Part shown: positions 42,566-57,229 of the stretch, one piece after another
Position numbering within the stretch: position 1 is the first letter of the stretch
Layout of the letters: every line of letters starts with the position of its first letter
Source of the DNA: Eulemur rufifrons
Taxonomy: Eukaryota > Chordata > Mammalia > Primates > Lemuridae
Direction of reading: 5' to 3'
Length of the DNA stretch: 64,000 nt
NCBI RefSeq assembly: GCF_041146395.1
Contig: NC_090989.1
Span: forward strand, 281,758,343-281,822,342
The notes under the pieces: generated by a model
What the model saw: only the letters and a program-made list of their open reading frames with translations
Databases searched by the model: none
What the model was told of the DNA's origin: nothing
Translations under genes and position numbers: made by a program

Positions 42566-42919
42566 AAAATGTTGCGATGCACCACTCAGATGCTGGCGTG
42601 ATTTGTCACAGCCATCACTTAACCTAATATATAGCTGCTTCTGTTATTACTGTACTACAGTTTTTTTTATCCTTCCACAATCGTACTTTTTGAAGGTGTG
42701 TTGTTTTGTGATGGCAGTTTAAACGTGTGCACACTGCTTCCCAACAGAATCGTAAGCCCCTCTTTGAGTTTTGTTTCTGTTTACGCACCCTCACCCCAGC
42801 CCTGGGCCCCCGATTCACAGTGCCCAGTGCCCCAGACAACCCCTGTGGAGTGACAAGAGGGTCAAGTGTCTATAGGTGAGGTGCAAAAGTTGTTCCTTAC
42901 ACCTGTCTTTTGGATTCAT

Positions 42920-43080
42920 TTGCTCATTCTTTACTCGTCAAATTGACACCTGTGTATTGAGCTCCACCTCTGGACCAGGCACTGTGTGAGAGTCATGGAT
43001 GTAGCAGTGAACATGTGGACCCTGTCGCTGTCCAGAGGATCTTACAGTCTGATGGGCAAGTAAGACAAGCAAATAGCGAC
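42920..43080 (-). repeat. L2-type 3' relic, antisense
   Basis: 'cctgtgtattgagctccacc', 'ggaccaggcactgtgtgaga' and 'gtagcagtgaacatgtggac' follow the antisense L2 end. A similar copy is at 52835-52970. Confidence 0.65.
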
Positions 43081-44390
43081 CCTTAGCTCCATAAGCACGT
43101 GGCTGTCTTGTAAGCCATGGCATCCCTGGTGCCGTACTGGACAAAGACTGGCACTGTGGCAATTTGGAAGCGGGCACCCACAGGAAGCGTTCTTAAAGGA
43201 GGATGTCCAAACTGAGTCCTGAGGGTCGGGTAGGATTCACCCCCGCAAAGGAGGTTGGGGGTGGGGGTGGGAAGAGCTTATTCCAGGCAGAGAGAAGCAG
43301 TACTGAGGTCTGGAGCTGAGGGCAGTCTCGAGTCTGGACAGGCGGAGAGAGACAGGCTGGAGAGGTAGGCAGGGGCCGGATCATGTTCCAGCTGCCAAGG
43401 AGCTGGGCTGAGGCATTAGTGAAGACCTGGCAGACCTGGCCGCCGGGATTTCGCTGGTTAATTCCTCCTCCGGAAAGAATGGGAGCAACCGCAGGAGTGA
43501 TTCCGCTCATCCTCTCAGGGCTGCGGTGGGGGCTGAGCACCTGGGGAAAAAGCTGCTGCTCTCAACTCTGGGAGGACGTTTGCAAGTGTGGACCCTGACC
43601 TGTGGGGACACAGCCCAGGGAGGCCTAATTGTCTCATTATTCTTGCTGCAGTTTAGATTCTACACCTGAGCCCGGCTGGCCTGTCATACCCCCCGGGCTA
43701 TTGTCTGTGCCTGGTCCTCCGCTGGGACATGGAGACCTGTGGCACAGCAGCACCATGCCTTTGTGAGAACAGGCTCTCTGCAATCTGCATCCAGCATCGC
43801 TAATACTCCTGCTTCAGACCAGCCTTGCAACTAGCTGCTACACCATTGGCCCAGGGGAATGGGCCAGAGAATGTCTAAATTCAGTGTGATGGCTGGGAAA
43901 TAAATGATAGATTCATGTAGGCAGCTGAGCTATTTGAACTTCTTGACAAAATTTCCTTAAATTTTCCTGTAATTATCTTCCTCTTTTTGTCTTGATCTGA
44001 CTGCAGATCAAAGATTTTGACAACAAACACATTCAGGATGACCCGGTGCTTAAGAGCCCAAGCTTTGAAATCAGACAAAACTGGGTTTGACTCCTGGATC
44101 TGGGCGTTACTATCTGGGTGAGTTACTAATTCTTATCCTTTCTGAGCCTGGCACTTTTCACCTGTGAAATGAGGATGCCAGGCTCATGGGACCACATGTG
44201 TAAAATATGTAGCACAGTGCCTGGCCCATGGTGAGCATGGTAAGTGGAGTCATTATTTGAGATCCAAAAACTGTTTATTGAGCATCTACTCTGTGACATG
44301 TGCTCAATAAATAACTCTAAGTGAGCCTGCCCCTTCCGGGTGGCTTTATCTGTTCTGCTTTAAAATTGCCATGAGGGGAACAAGCTTGGG
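43081..44390. other. Intergenic DNA with one MIR
   Basis: Unique sequence, G-rich around 43250-43270 ('ggttgggggtgggggtggga'). A sense MIR lies at about 44040-44250 ('taagagcccaagctttgaaa', 'cacctgtgaaatgaggatgc'). No gene recognised. Confidence 0.6.
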
Positions 44391-45319
44391 CTGGTAGCTT
44401 TCAAAGTGTGACCTGCAAGTCCCTGGGGTCCTTGAGACCCTCTTGCAGAGCTGCAAATGTCAAGATTATTTTCATGACAATGCTAAAGCATGGTTTGCCT
44501 TTATCACTGGGCTGACATTTGCACTAATGGTGCAATGCAGTTGGGGGGTGGGGGTAAAACAGCTGGTGCCTTCACGTGGGTCGAGGCCCTGGCACCAAAC
44601 TGTTTTAGCAGCCATGGCATTCTTCATTGCCATGCTCTTGCAGAAAAAATAAAAGCCGATTTTACTTAGGAATGTCCTTGATGAAGCGGTAAAAAATAAT
44701 TTTATTAAATCGCAACCCTTGAGAACACACCTTTTTAGTATTTTATGACAAAATGGAAAGTGCATAAAAGGCCTCTCAGCTGCATACCCGAGTATTGGGG
44801 TTGCGTCCAAGAAACGCATGTGCGTGATTGAGTTGCGGCCGACCTAGTGCTTTTTTCACGGACCGCCTTTTTTACCCGCCAAGCTATGGTTATTCAGACT
44901 TGGGTAGGAAGGAGAATTTTTTTTAAAGTGAATAACAGATGCCTGTCATTTCTAGGAAAGCAACTGTCGGCATTTGTTGTCAACAATAAAATTTGAAATT
45001 TCAAGCAAGAGTTAGAATTTTGGAAAACCTTGACCGTTGGGGAAACTTGACCATGTCCCAATAAAGACTTTTCTGAGAATGGTGGTGGCATTACCAGATG
45101 TGATTTTTATGTATTGTAAAATTAAATGTGTCAACATCTGGAAGAGCTGCATGACTCAGTGAATCAATATTTCCCAAATGACCAATGCATGATGTTACCA
45201 AATCATGTGTGAGTAAAGGATCCATGGAAAATGGAAGATAAAACAGTGAATTTAACATTACACAGTAAGAAAGGTTCACTTCTGTGGTTTCAGATTTGAT
45301 ATTGCAACTAACAAATTAA

Positions 45320-45492
45320 AGCTTGTCAAGGTTTGGTGCCGTATCAGAAAAAAATATAATTATCTGACAAGGCTATTGAAGGGGTCCTGCCTTTTCCAAC
45401 AACATATTTGCATGAGGCTGCATTTTCTTCATATGCTTCAACCAAGACAACATATCACGACACACTGAATTCACAAGCAGCTGTGAGAACCT
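45320..45492 (+). pseudogene. hAT transposase C-terminal remnant (hATC dimerisation)
   Basis: A frame reads ...LVKVWCRIRKKYNYL, then GVLPFPTTYLHEAAFSSYAS, then TKTTYHDTLNSQ, before a TAG stop. In hAT transposases and their host-domesticated relatives (FAM200, ZBED5 and SCAND3 types) the C-terminal block has 'LPF-TTYLCE-GFS-L-S-KTKYR-RL'. Both the aromatic-rich lead-in and the TTYL/FS/KT core are preserved. Upstream frames are broken, so this is a fossil and not a working enzyme. Confidence 0.8.
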
Positions 45493-45756
45493 AGCTATTA
45501 AGTTAAACATTAAAGAGATTTACAAAAATTTAAAACAATGAAAATTTTCTTAGTTAAAAATATGTTTTGGAAAATAGAATTATTTTTCATAAAACCATAG
45601 TATTTATGTTAATATGTAAAAGGTTTGCTATTTTAAATTAAATTAGATAATATCTAAATTTTTTTCTCAGTTTTAATGGCTAACGTAGTAAATATATGTG
45701 GACATAACACACAGAAACAAAGTCTCTTTAAGGTGTGTTAACAGTGAAAAGGGGCT

Positions 45757-46059
45757 GTTTGCGGTGGCTCACGCCTGTAATGCTAGCACTTTGGGAGGCT
45801 GAGGCAAGAGGATCAGTTGAGGCCAGGAGTTTGAGACCAGCCTGAGCAAGAACGAGACTCGGTCTCTACTAAAAATAGAAAAAATTAGCTGAGCGTGGTG
45901 GCGCACACCTGTAGTTCCAGCTACTGGGGAGGTGGAGGTTGGAGGATTACTTGAACCCAGGAGTTGGAGGCCACAGTGAACTATGATCAAACCACTGCAC
46001 TCCAGCCTGGGCAACAGAGTGAGACTCTGTCTCTTGAAAAAAAAAAGAAGAAAAAGAAA
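45757..46059 (+). mobile_element. Alu-type SINE inside the hAT relic
   Basis: Begins within 'gtttgcggtggctcacgcct'. Target duplication GTGA(A/G)AAGGGGCT at 45744-45756 and 46060-46072. Has 'cctgagcaagaacgagactc'. Confidence 0.92.
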
Positions 46060-46100
46060 GTGAGAAGGGGCTCTAATACCAAAAAATTTTAGAACTGCTG

Positions 46101-46632
46101 ATTTAGAGTGGTCACCGTGTGCCAGAAACCATTTGGAGTCTTTTGTGAATAATAATGTGGTCTAACCCTCACATCAGGCCAGTGCAAGAGCTCGTGTGAA
46201 CCCCCATTCCACAGTCTGTAACTGCCACTGCAGTGTCCGAAGCCACCTCCCTTCAGACCTGGCAGCTGCTGACTCCTGTCCTTCCTTCAGAGCGAATTTT
46301 CTCCCAGGAGTTCTTCTTTGCTTCAAGATCTGCCTCCCCCTGCGCTGCCTCCTGACCTGCCAGACTCATCTATATTAATAGATAGCTAAACCCCCGCTGT
46401 TGCCAAAATGTGGGGTTCTTTTCCCAGGCGGCTCCTCGGATGCCACATGGGGAAGGTCCCTGGCCCGACTCAGGTGAGCCTGTTAGAAATACAGAGTCCT
46501 GCATCCTCCTTAAAACTTAATTATCACCCGGAAGGTTGGAAATCTCAATGTGTAAACAAATGTATTTACAAATTTGTTACACAAATGACCAAGATCCCAG
46601 CAAAACTGCCATTTCAAAATAGATTATTTTAA
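46101..46632. other. Intergenic DNA, no gene seen
   Basis: Short unique segment between the hAT relic and L1M, with MIR-like text near 46105-46210. Nothing else assignable. Confidence 0.5.
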
Positions 46633-47790
46633 TTGTGTGTGGTAAAATACACATAACATAAAATTTACCTTTTTAACCTTTAAAGTATGCAATTCAGTGA
46701 CACTGAGTACATTCACGATGTTGTGGAGCCATCACCTCTGTCTGGTTTCAGAATTGTGTCATCATCCCCAAAGGAAACCCCATGCCCATTAAGCGCTCAC
46801 CATCCCCCTTCTCTCAGCCCACGGCAATCACCAGTCTGTTTTCCGTCTCTGTGGATTTGCCCGCTCTGGACATTTCATATAAATGGAATCTTACAGTGTG
46901 TCAATGCATGGCCTCTTGTGTCGGGCTTCTTTCCCTCAATGTTATGTTTATAAGGTTCATCCATGTTGTAGTCAGCACTTCATTACTTTTTGTTTTTTTT
47001 CTTGAGACAGAGTCTCGCTCTGTCACCCAGGCTGGAATGCAGTGGCGTCATCACAGCTCACACCTGGGCTCAAACCATCCTCCTGCCTCAGCCTCCCAAG
47101 TAGCTGGGACTGCAGGCACGTGCCACCATCCCTGGCTGGTACTTCATTCCTTTTATAGCGGACTAATATCTCAGTATGGCTACACCGCATTTTGTTTACC
47201 CATTCATCAGGTGATGGACATTTTGGGTTATTTCCATCTTTTGGTTATTGTGAATAATGTTGCTGTGAACTTCATGTGTAAGTTTTTGTTTGAACATGTT
47301 TTTGATGCTCTGGGACATATGTATAGGAGTAGAATTGCTGGTCATATGATAATTCTATATTTAACTTTTCGAGAAACCACGGAACTATTTTCCACAGCAG
47401 CTGCACCCACGATTGTACATTCCCACCAGCAATGTATGTGTTCCGGTATCTCCATATCCTTACCAACACTTGATATTTTCCGTTTTTTTGATTATGGCCA
47501 TCCTACTGGGTATGAAGTTGTATCTCTTTATGGTTTTGATATGTGTTTCCCTGATGGCCAGTGATGGTGGGCATCTTTTCATGTGCTTGTTGTCCACTTG
47601 TAAATCTTCTATGGACAAATATCTGTTCAAGTCATTTGTCCATTTTTTCACTGGCTTGTTTGCCTTCTTGTTGTTGAGTTGTAAGAGCTCTTTACATTTT
47701 CTGGATACAGACCTTTGTACATACATACAGTTAACAGTTATTTTCTCCCATTCTGTAGATTGTCATCTCACTATCTTGGTATCAGGTTAG
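46633..47790 (-). repeat. L1M 3' region, antisense, split by a SINE
   Basis: 'gtggtaaaatacacataaca', 'gcaattcagtgacactgagt', 'ggattatttccatcttttgg'-like text at 47224, 'ccatcctactgggtatgaag' and 'tgttgttgagttgtaagagc'. One element interrupted at 46992-47140. The 260-codon frame through it is a read-through of repeat sequence. Confidence 0.88.
46992..47140 (-). mobile_element. Alu monomer, antisense
   Basis: 'cttgagacagagtctcgctc' to 'ccaccatccctggctgg'. Flanked by the duplication acttcatt(a/c)ctttt. One arm only. Confidence 0.85.
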
Positions 47791-48130
47791 ATTTTCAGAT
47801 CTGCTGTTTCTCCAGGGCCTACATTTCTGACATACTGGTCATAGAGGGCAAAACTTGATACTAAATTCTCTTGCCAGTGACCCTTGTTCATCCCACCTTT
47901 ACCCAACGCCCTCCTCATCGCATGTCAGCTCCACCAGTTGGGGGGGCTTCCTGGGGTTCCGTGTTGAGCAAGACTCTGAAATGGCTCAGCGGGAAGGAGG
48001 ACTGTGATTCAGGAATTCTGCCATGGGCACAGGAAGGGAGCAGGCAGAATGCCTTCCTGGCACTTGCCATCTGTATCCTTTTGCGATAAGAATACCTTCT
48101 TTGGGGAACCTCCTTAGACAGCTACCTCTA

Positions 48131-48423
48131 TTTTGTTTTGTTTTTGTTTTTTTTTTTTTGAGACACCCAGGCTAGACTACAGTGGCATCATCATAGCTCA
48201 CTACAACCTCAAGCTCGTGGGCTCAAGTGATCCTCCTGCCTCAGTTTCCTGAATAGCTGGAACTACTGGTGCACCATCATGCCCAGGTAATTTTTCTATT
48301 TTTTGTAGAGATGGGGTCTTGCTATGCTGCCCAGGCTGATCTCAAACTCCTGGCCTCAAGCAGTCCTCCTGCTTCAGCCTCCCAGAGGGCTAGGATTACA
48401 GGCGTGAGCCACTGCACCTGGCC
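48131..48423 (-). mobile_element. Alu-type SINE (J-like), antisense
   Basis: T-rich tract with G interruptions, 'atcatagctcactacaacct', ending 'gcgtgagccactgcacctgg'. Dimer with short deletions at its start. Confidence 0.87.
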
Positions 48424-48889
48424 AAAAACTGTCTCTTCTTTCCTTTCCTTTGCTTCCCTAAACCCAACCCCTCAATAATTTTTCACTGCTTTTTCTCAAA
48501 GTTCCTAAGTTTTAAATCTTACCCTCATTCTTTTTTATTCCCCATTCCCTGCTTTTGCTTCCTTCTCTCCCCTCCCCCCAGTGTCTGATGGGAAACGGAG
48601 GGAAAGTTCTAAGAACTGGGTGTGGCGTGAAGAGAAGGTGTCAGGGCTCCCTGCCCAGCGGCCCTGTTGTTGAGTGCCTCAGAGGAGACTTCGCTCTTTG
48701 CTTTCAGCCTGTGTGTGTCAGTTGGGGACCCAGATCTCCTCCCTGCTGTGCGCGCCAAGGTCTGTGCAGGGCCCCCCACTGCTGGTTCAGACCAAATGTT
48801 GTATCTGTGGCTCCAGGCTCCTACCCTGACTGGAATGCACATTCCCTGGGATGGGGCCACATTTCCAATGGCCACAGGCCAGCCTGTGG

Positions 48890-49065
48890 TCCCCTCCCAG
48901 TGCCCAGACTCTCCCACTCCCAGGCCTTTGTTCACACTGGTCCTTCCATCTGGAATGTTCTTTCCCAGTCTCCTCTGATTAAACTCCACTCTTTCTTCAA
49001 GGCCTGGCCTCAGAACACCTGCACCAAGAAGGCTCCCTCAGTCTCCCCAGCTGGAATCCATTTCC
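48890..49065 (+). repeat. L2-type relic, sense
   Basis: 'aggcctttgttcacactggt', 'ccatctggaatgttctttcc', 'actctttcttcaaggcctgg' follow the L2 3' consensus. Confidence 0.65.
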
Positions 49066-49408
49066 TCCTGGAATATTGTTCATTTTTCCCCTGGAGTTAA
49101 GATGACCACATTTTCTGAGCTGAAAATCGGGACTCACTCTGTCTCTTGTTAGTACAAGTGCACCATGGAAAACAGGTGCAGAGAATCAGAGAGTATGAAA
49201 GAGGCCGGACCAGGAATCCTGGAACATATGTGGACTGCACGAGTCGGAGGCCTCACATTCCTGGGTCGGATCGTATTGCAAGTTAGCCTTGTCCTCCCAC
49301 AGTTCTCGGGCGGGAAGAAGCACCACACCAGGTCCCAGGACCCCATCCCAGGCCCGGGCCTGGCAGTAGTGAGACTCAGTAAGTCAGTTTTTATTGTTAT
49401 TGTTTCTG

Positions 49409-49528
49409 TTTTAGAGACGGAGTCTCGCTAGGTTGCCCAGACTGGTCTCTAACTCCTGGCCTCCAGTGACCCTCCCACCTTGGCTTCCAAAGCACTGGGA
49501 TTACAGGTGTGAGCCACCGCACCCATCT
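49409..49528 (-). mobile_element. Alu left-arm fragment, antisense
   Basis: 'ttagagacggagtctcgcta' to 'gtgtgagccaccgcacccat'. Fragment of one arm. Confidence 0.8.
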
Positions 49529-49739
49529 TGTTTTGTTTTTAATGCCACTTAATTTGGGAGTTTCTGGAGGGTAGGGATATTTTATTCCTCATCCTGCTAT
49601 ATCTCGGCACTCCGATGGGCTTTGCCACAATAGATCTGGTAGACGTTTCTTGCAGTCAGGTGGAGTCTCTCATTAGACACGGTGAGCAGAGGCTTTGGCG
49701 AGGCACAGGGTAGGGAAGCAAGACATACTGAGAACGTGG

Positions 49740-50190
49740 GTCCGGGGAGATTATCTGCAAATGATCTGCCAACCGATCTTCCCCTCCCTGTGCAAGACAC
49801 AGCTCCTTCTGCCAAGGTGCAGAAGGGCTTACGGCCCCTGCCCCTGAGTCTGAGCTCGTGCTGTGACTGACTCTGGCCAGCAGAATGCAGTAGAAGCGAC
49901 ATCCCATGAGGCATGTCAGCCTCCACTCTCACCCCCCTGGAGCCCAGCAGCCGTGCTATGAGGAAGCCCAGACTATTCCCTAGAGGGAGGGGCCACTCGG
50001 AGAGTCCTGGGGGATGAGACACCATGTGGAGGAAGAGGCTGATGGCAGCTGCGTGAGTGACACAAGTCAACACCAGGGGGAACTGAAGACCCACCCAATA
50101 GCCTACCAAATCATGAGAAATAACATGGTGACGTTTTAAACCCCTAAGTTTGGGGGCTGTTTGTTACGCAGCCATTGCTGACTGACGGGA
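49740..50190 (+). repeat. Probable MaLR/ERVL LTR fragment
   Basis: 'gactctggccagcagaatgc', 'ccaaatcatgagaaataaca' and 'ttgggggctgtttgttacgc' are LTR-like. Subfamily not certain. Confidence 0.55.
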
Positions 50191-52834
50191 AGCTCTGTCT
50201 GAGGTGCCTGAGGGTGAGAAGGAATAACAGGAACAAGAAACACGCAGGGAATGCCCACTAGGTGCCAGCTGTGCTAACCGTTCCCACAGCAGCCCTCCTC
50301 CCCAGCTGTGAGAGGCTCAGAGAGTTATAGCCATTCATCTAAAGACACTCAGCAAATGAGGACAGAGACACAATTCAACTCAGGTCTTTCTGACTCCAAA
50401 TCCTGAATTCTTAACCATGGCAACATGCTGGAGGCACGCAGAGGAGGAAGGGCACAGACCCAGTGCCAGACTCCGGGTTTAGCTGGGACAGGCCCCTCTG
50501 AGGAGCCCGAGGTGGGCTGGCTGGGCCTGTGTTCGAGGTGGAGCCAGCAGACGGCATGCATGGCTGGTTGTGGACGACTCCACTCCGTGGCCGGAGGGAG
50601 GCTTGGCCTTGAAGCCAGACGGGGTCCATGCGAGCGGCCTCTGGTGCTGCCCGCTAGGCTGTGTGTCTGGGCCAGTGCTCTGCCGGTTGGCACCATGCTC
50701 CTGTTCACAGCCTCGTGTGGTCCTCCACTTCCCTCCCTCACAGCAGGACGGTGATTTGCCAGAACTTTCTGGGGTCTGGATGACCAGAAATGCTCTCCTA
50801 ACCACAGAGGTGCAACACAGCATCTGAAAGCCCGGTGGTGGTGCGTGAAGGTCCTGAAGGCTTAGTTTACTAATGTGTAAAATGGGGTCACAGAGTCACG
50901 ATGAGGAGGCCGCACATGCAGAAGGTGGGTGTCAGCACGCGAGGTCCTCGGCAAGTGTGCCTTCTCTCTCCCAGCCCTTCTTTCCTTTCCAGCTGTCACC
51001 ACCTCCCTGTGTGACATGGACAAGTCACTAAACCCGTCTGTGTTTTTTAGTTTTCTCTCCTAAAAGTGCTCAATGGATGGTAACTCTGACTTATGGAGGA
51101 TAAAGAAGCCCGGCGACGTCCACCCCGGCAGTGGGGTGTTAAAGGGGCTCTTCCAGCTTCCCTTGTGAGGCGGGGGCTGCGCACCGTCACATGCCTTCCC
51201 GAGTCTCAAGTTTCCCTCTCCCTTCGTTTTTTTGTTCATTTGTTTAACAGCCTCTTATTAGGCACCTGCTACGTGCTGTAGATTGTGAGCGAGGTGCAGG
51301 GAAATTACAAACTCCAGTAACTCAGTGGCTCTGTCTGGAGCAGCCCCTAGTCTTCCCAGGGAAGCAGGTCCGCATAGAAATGAAGGCAGTGACGACCACC
51401 AGCAAGGCTGGGACTGTGACGGAGGGGGCTGGAGGTCGGTGGTGCAGAGCCGGGAACCCAGGGCTCATCCTGGGCTGTCACAGCAGTGGGGCTGGGGAAG
51501 AAGGAACCAGAGCAGAGGGAAGAGGAAGAGGAGAGAGTGTAAAAGGAGGTAATTTTCTAGGTGACTTAAAAAAAAAAGACCTGAATCGGAGCAATGGCAG
51601 GGCTTTTTGTATTCCGTTATTGCAGAGGAGTCCACATCTAGCCACAGTGCAGTTTTAAAAAGAAAACACGGGTAAATAAGTCCACATATAAACCTTATAT
51701 GAACATACTACATTTCAATGTAACAAAAGACAGTGATCATAATTTGGAAAATATAAAATTATATATACATAAAATTTCTACTGGGCCGCAAGAGGTCATT
51801 GAAATTTCCCCTCTGACTCAGTTGAGGGGGTCTGAAGAGATTTCTCAGTATCCTAATATTTATTTATTTTTATTTGTGACTTCCTTCTCCTGGTTGGTGT
51901 AAGGTATCACAACACAGCAAAACACAGACCCACACTTGCTCACTGGTTCATGCCCACTCTCCCCAGCTTTGCTCCGCTGGGTTATTCCGCTGTTTATTCC
52001 ATACTTTAATATTCCAGCTCTGGTTCCAGTTGCTGTTTCCTTTACAGTAACTTTGATTATGTATTAATAAAAACGTCTCCTTCAAGGTCCCCCAGACTTC
52101 CTGGGAAATCCCAGACATAGGCCCTGGCTGACAGCCTCTGACCACAGACAGCTGCCCCCACGGCCAGCCCAGCACGTCGGGCCTGCCCTGCTCTGGGAAA
52201 GGCTCGGACTCCCCAGGCTGGCGCTGCTGGGTTCCCACCACGGCTGGACCACCCATGTCAATAGTGACCTTGCCTAAGGTCCCGTAACTTCCAACCTCAA
52301 TTTCCTTATCCATAAAGTGGGAACACTGATAATTCTCTCACAAATATTAAGCCATCTCTTACAAAGTGCTTAGCAGCACACTTGCCCCAGGAGCGGTGCC
52401 CAGTAAACAGAAGCTGTCATTATTCTCACTGTTGTCATCCCAGAGAGAAGTGCAGAAAGAAAAGGATTTCCTGACCCTGGGGCACGGTTTGGATGCAGCC
52501 CAACCTGTGGGTTTTTCAGGGCAAGTGAAGCATCCGCTTCTACTTAACTCCCAGGGACCCAGCAGCCCCCACTGTCCCCAAAGGGCGTCACACCCCTTCC
52601 AGATCCCTGCCATATGAGCAGAGCACCTGTTGATTTGACTTTTTTCCCTGTTACCTTAACATTTCCCCATCTGTCTTCCCAGAGCATGCCAGGTCTTCCA
52701 AGTGTCTCATACTCTTATGTCCTCTGTTGTAAGATGATGGAAAAGGGTAACCTCCTGATTATTAGTGAGTTCCAGGGTCCCCTATGTCCCAGACAATGAG
52801 GTCAAGGGCCAGACACTCATTATTCCTCCATTCA
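50191..52834. other. Intergenic DNA, no gene seen
   Basis: Antisense MIR at about 50250-50420, otherwise unique and GC-rich to 51540, then AT-richer. Short open frames only. Confidence 0.55.
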
Positions 52835-53816
<982 letters not shown>

Positions 53817-54490
53817 CCTGCTCTATTTTCTTGACCATAAGTGAAGGTGTCGGGAACACCAGATGTTGGCTGCTTTGTTGCCACATGGTGACAGTGGAAG
53901 GAAAGCTGGCCACCCCACACCCGGGCCAGCCCGGGCTGGAGGCTTTACCAAGTGTGCTTATGTGGCTGGTTTTGCCAGCCATGTGGCTGATGGTCAGGAG
54001 CTGTGTTCCTAGCCCCAGTCTGCCAGACAGCCGCTTTTCGTCATCTCATAGTGAGTATCTACTTTGTGCCAAGCTCCCTTCTCTGCTGGAGGATCCCAAC
54101 TGGAGGGAGACCATGGTTAACGCTGCACAATTTTCACAGGTGGCAATTTTGAGGCACCAAAAGGCTGGCTGTGCTGATTGGAGGCTGAACCAGAACTAAA
54201 ACCTTGGAGTAGGTGTTTGTGTTTTATTGACTGTAGTAGACCTTGTCTGCCTGGTTCAACACTGTGGCCCCCAGAGCCCCGCATCATCAGCACAAAAGAG
54301 CAGATGCTCAATGAATGAGTGGATGAACTTTGATTCCCAGGGCTCCTCTCTGGGCTGAGCACTTTACAGGATGGTGACAGAGGGAGGAAGTGGCTGAGCT
54401 GGGTTTGAAGCCAGGTCTCTCCCCACCCTCCCAAGATCCCAGCCCATTTAACACTTAGCTGGCTGCGCTGCCTCCAGCAAGTCTCCAAGG
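53817..54490. other. Intergenic DNA, no gene seen
   Basis: Unique sequence between the SINE and the next LTR. The 122-codon + frame starts in it but has no family features. Confidence 0.5.
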
Positions 54491-54496
54491 TTGTAC

Positions 54497-54877
54497 TAGT
54501 TTCCTATTGCTGCTGTAACAAAGGACCACAAATGTTGTTGTTTACTATAGCTTTATTATCTTACCCTTCTGGAGGTCAGAAGGGCTAATGGGCCAGCAGG
54601 CTCATCTTCTTCTGGAGGTCTTAGAGGAGAATCCATTCCTTGCCATTTGCAGCTTCTAGAGCCTGACTGCATTTCTTGGCTGGAGGTCCGGCATCATTCC
54701 CTTGCCAATCAAAATGATAACCTCTGCTGGGCGTGATGGCTCACACCTATAATCCCAGGGACTCCTGGGAGGCTGAGTTGGGAGGATGGCTTGAACCCAG
54801 GAGTTTGAGGCTGCAATGAACTATGATCACACCATTGCACTCCAGCCTGGGCGATAGGGCAAGACCATGTCTCTCTG

Positions 54878-54912
<35 letters not shown>

Positions 54913-55120
54913 ACTTCTGCTTCAAATTCATGAATCATATCTTCTCTGACCCTTACTCTCCTGTCTCCCTCTCATAAGGACCTTGTGATTCCATTGGGCC
55001 CACCCAGATAATCCAGGATAATCTCATCTAAGATCCTTAATTTAATCACATCTGCAAAGTCCTTTTGCCATGGGATTAGGACTTGAACATCTTTGTGGGG
55101 AGCATTATGCTGTCTATACA
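54497..55120 (-). repeat. MLT1-type LTR, antisense, split by a SINE
   Basis: 'tactagtttcctattgctgc', 'ttattatcttacccttctgg', then after the SINE 'ataaggaccttgtgattcca', 'cccagataatccaggataat' and 'cacatctgcaaagtcctttt'. The two halves are in order. Confidence 0.85.
54726..54910 (+). mobile_element. Alu monomer with a long A tail
   Basis: 'tgggcgtgatggctcacacc' to an A32 tract. One arm, inserted in the MLT1 LTR. Confidence 0.87.
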
Positions 55121-55454
55121 AAGTCTGCTTTTCTTCTCTGTCAAATGGTAATCATGGTGATATCCATACTGTGGGATTGTTGTGAGGAGTACATGAGTGA
55201 TTTTACAGATGATGTTTAGCACAGTGGCTGGCCCATAGTGAGTACCCAATAAACCACACTGTTTCTGCTCAGCCTCCTCCTACCACATTTGTTAGCTGCT
55301 GTGTGGTAAGAATGGGACAGGTTTGATGGCCTTGTTGAAGATGGTTTTAAGGTCAAGGGACAAGATGGAGAATGAAGGTTAGGATTACATCCTCCCTCTT
55401 TTGTGGAGATAGTTAAAGAATGACGATATTGGCAGGAAGATAGTGCAAGTTGGA
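55121..55454. other. Intergenic DNA, MIR piece
   Basis: A sense MIR tail at about 55135-55255 ('tctgtcaaatggtaatcatg', 'gtttagcacagtggctggcc'). The remainder is unassigned. Confidence 0.55.
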
Positions 55455-55754
55455 TTTTTTTTTTTTTTTTAAGAGACAGGGTCTTGCTCTGTTGCCCAGA
55501 CTGGTGTGCAGTGGCCCAATCATAGCTCACTGTAACCTTGAACTCCTGCGCTCAAGTGATCTTCTTGCCTCAGCCTGCTGAGTAGCTAGGACTATAGGCA
55601 TGCCACCATGCCTGGCTAACCTTTTTTATTTTTTGTAGAGATAGGGTCTTGCTATGTTGCTCAGGCTGGTCTCAAATTCCTGACCGCAAGTGATCTGCCC
55701 ACCCTCCCCTCCCAAATTGCTAGGATTATAGGCTTGAGCCACCACATCCAGCTT
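55455..55754 (-). mobile_element. Alu-type SINE (J-like), antisense
   Basis: T16 tract, 'aatcatagctcactgtaacc', ending 'gcttgagccaccacatccag'. Diverged dimer. Confidence 0.88.
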
Positions 55755-55790
55755 GATTATTATAAACAGAGGATAATGTTGAAAATGACC

Positions 55791-56809
<1,019 letters not shown>

Positions 56810-57229
56810 TCAGGAGGCACTGCAGTTGTGAAGGGGGAGAGGGCGGAGATCCGGGCTCTCCCCCCTCCCTCCCTCCGGCCTCGCCCGCCCCGGCCCCTGC
56901 ACCCCTGCCCCCCTTCCTGCAGCCGCTCCTCCCTCCCCTCCCCGGGCCTCCGGCCCTGCTCGGCCCCCTCCTGCAGGCTCGCGGCCCCTTCTCTCCCCCC
57001 GCCCCTCCTCCGGGCGCCTGCCCCTTCCCGGGCCCCTCCTCCGAGCCCCCTCCTCCCGCCAGACCCCGTCTCCCGCGCCCCTTCCCCCCGCCCCCTCGGC
57101 CCCGCCGGTGCCCGCGGCCGCCGCTCCCGGGAGGCGCGACAGGGGGCGCTGCGTGGCCCAGGCTGCGGGCGGCGGCGGCGGGAGGAGGAGGCCGAGGAGG
57201 CGGGGGCGGCGGCAGGCGGGGGGCGGGGA

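Larger units (their letters stand above)
44391..46100 (+). mobile_element. hAT DNA transposon relic
   Basis: The left end 'ctggtagctttcaaagtgtg' and right end 'aaaaaattttagaactgctg' are diverged inverted ends of the hAT 'cagtggttctcaaa...' type. Between them lies decayed transposase sequence plus AT-rich 3' sequence ('agcattaaagagatt'-like wording at 45508-45530). A SINE interrupts it at 45757-46059. No clean 8-base duplication is visible. Confidence 0.75.

Noticed and set aside
46782..47564. 260-codon + frame
   Set aside because: Runs through antisense L1M and an Alu monomer. The translation includes typical Alu-derived peptide, not a gene.
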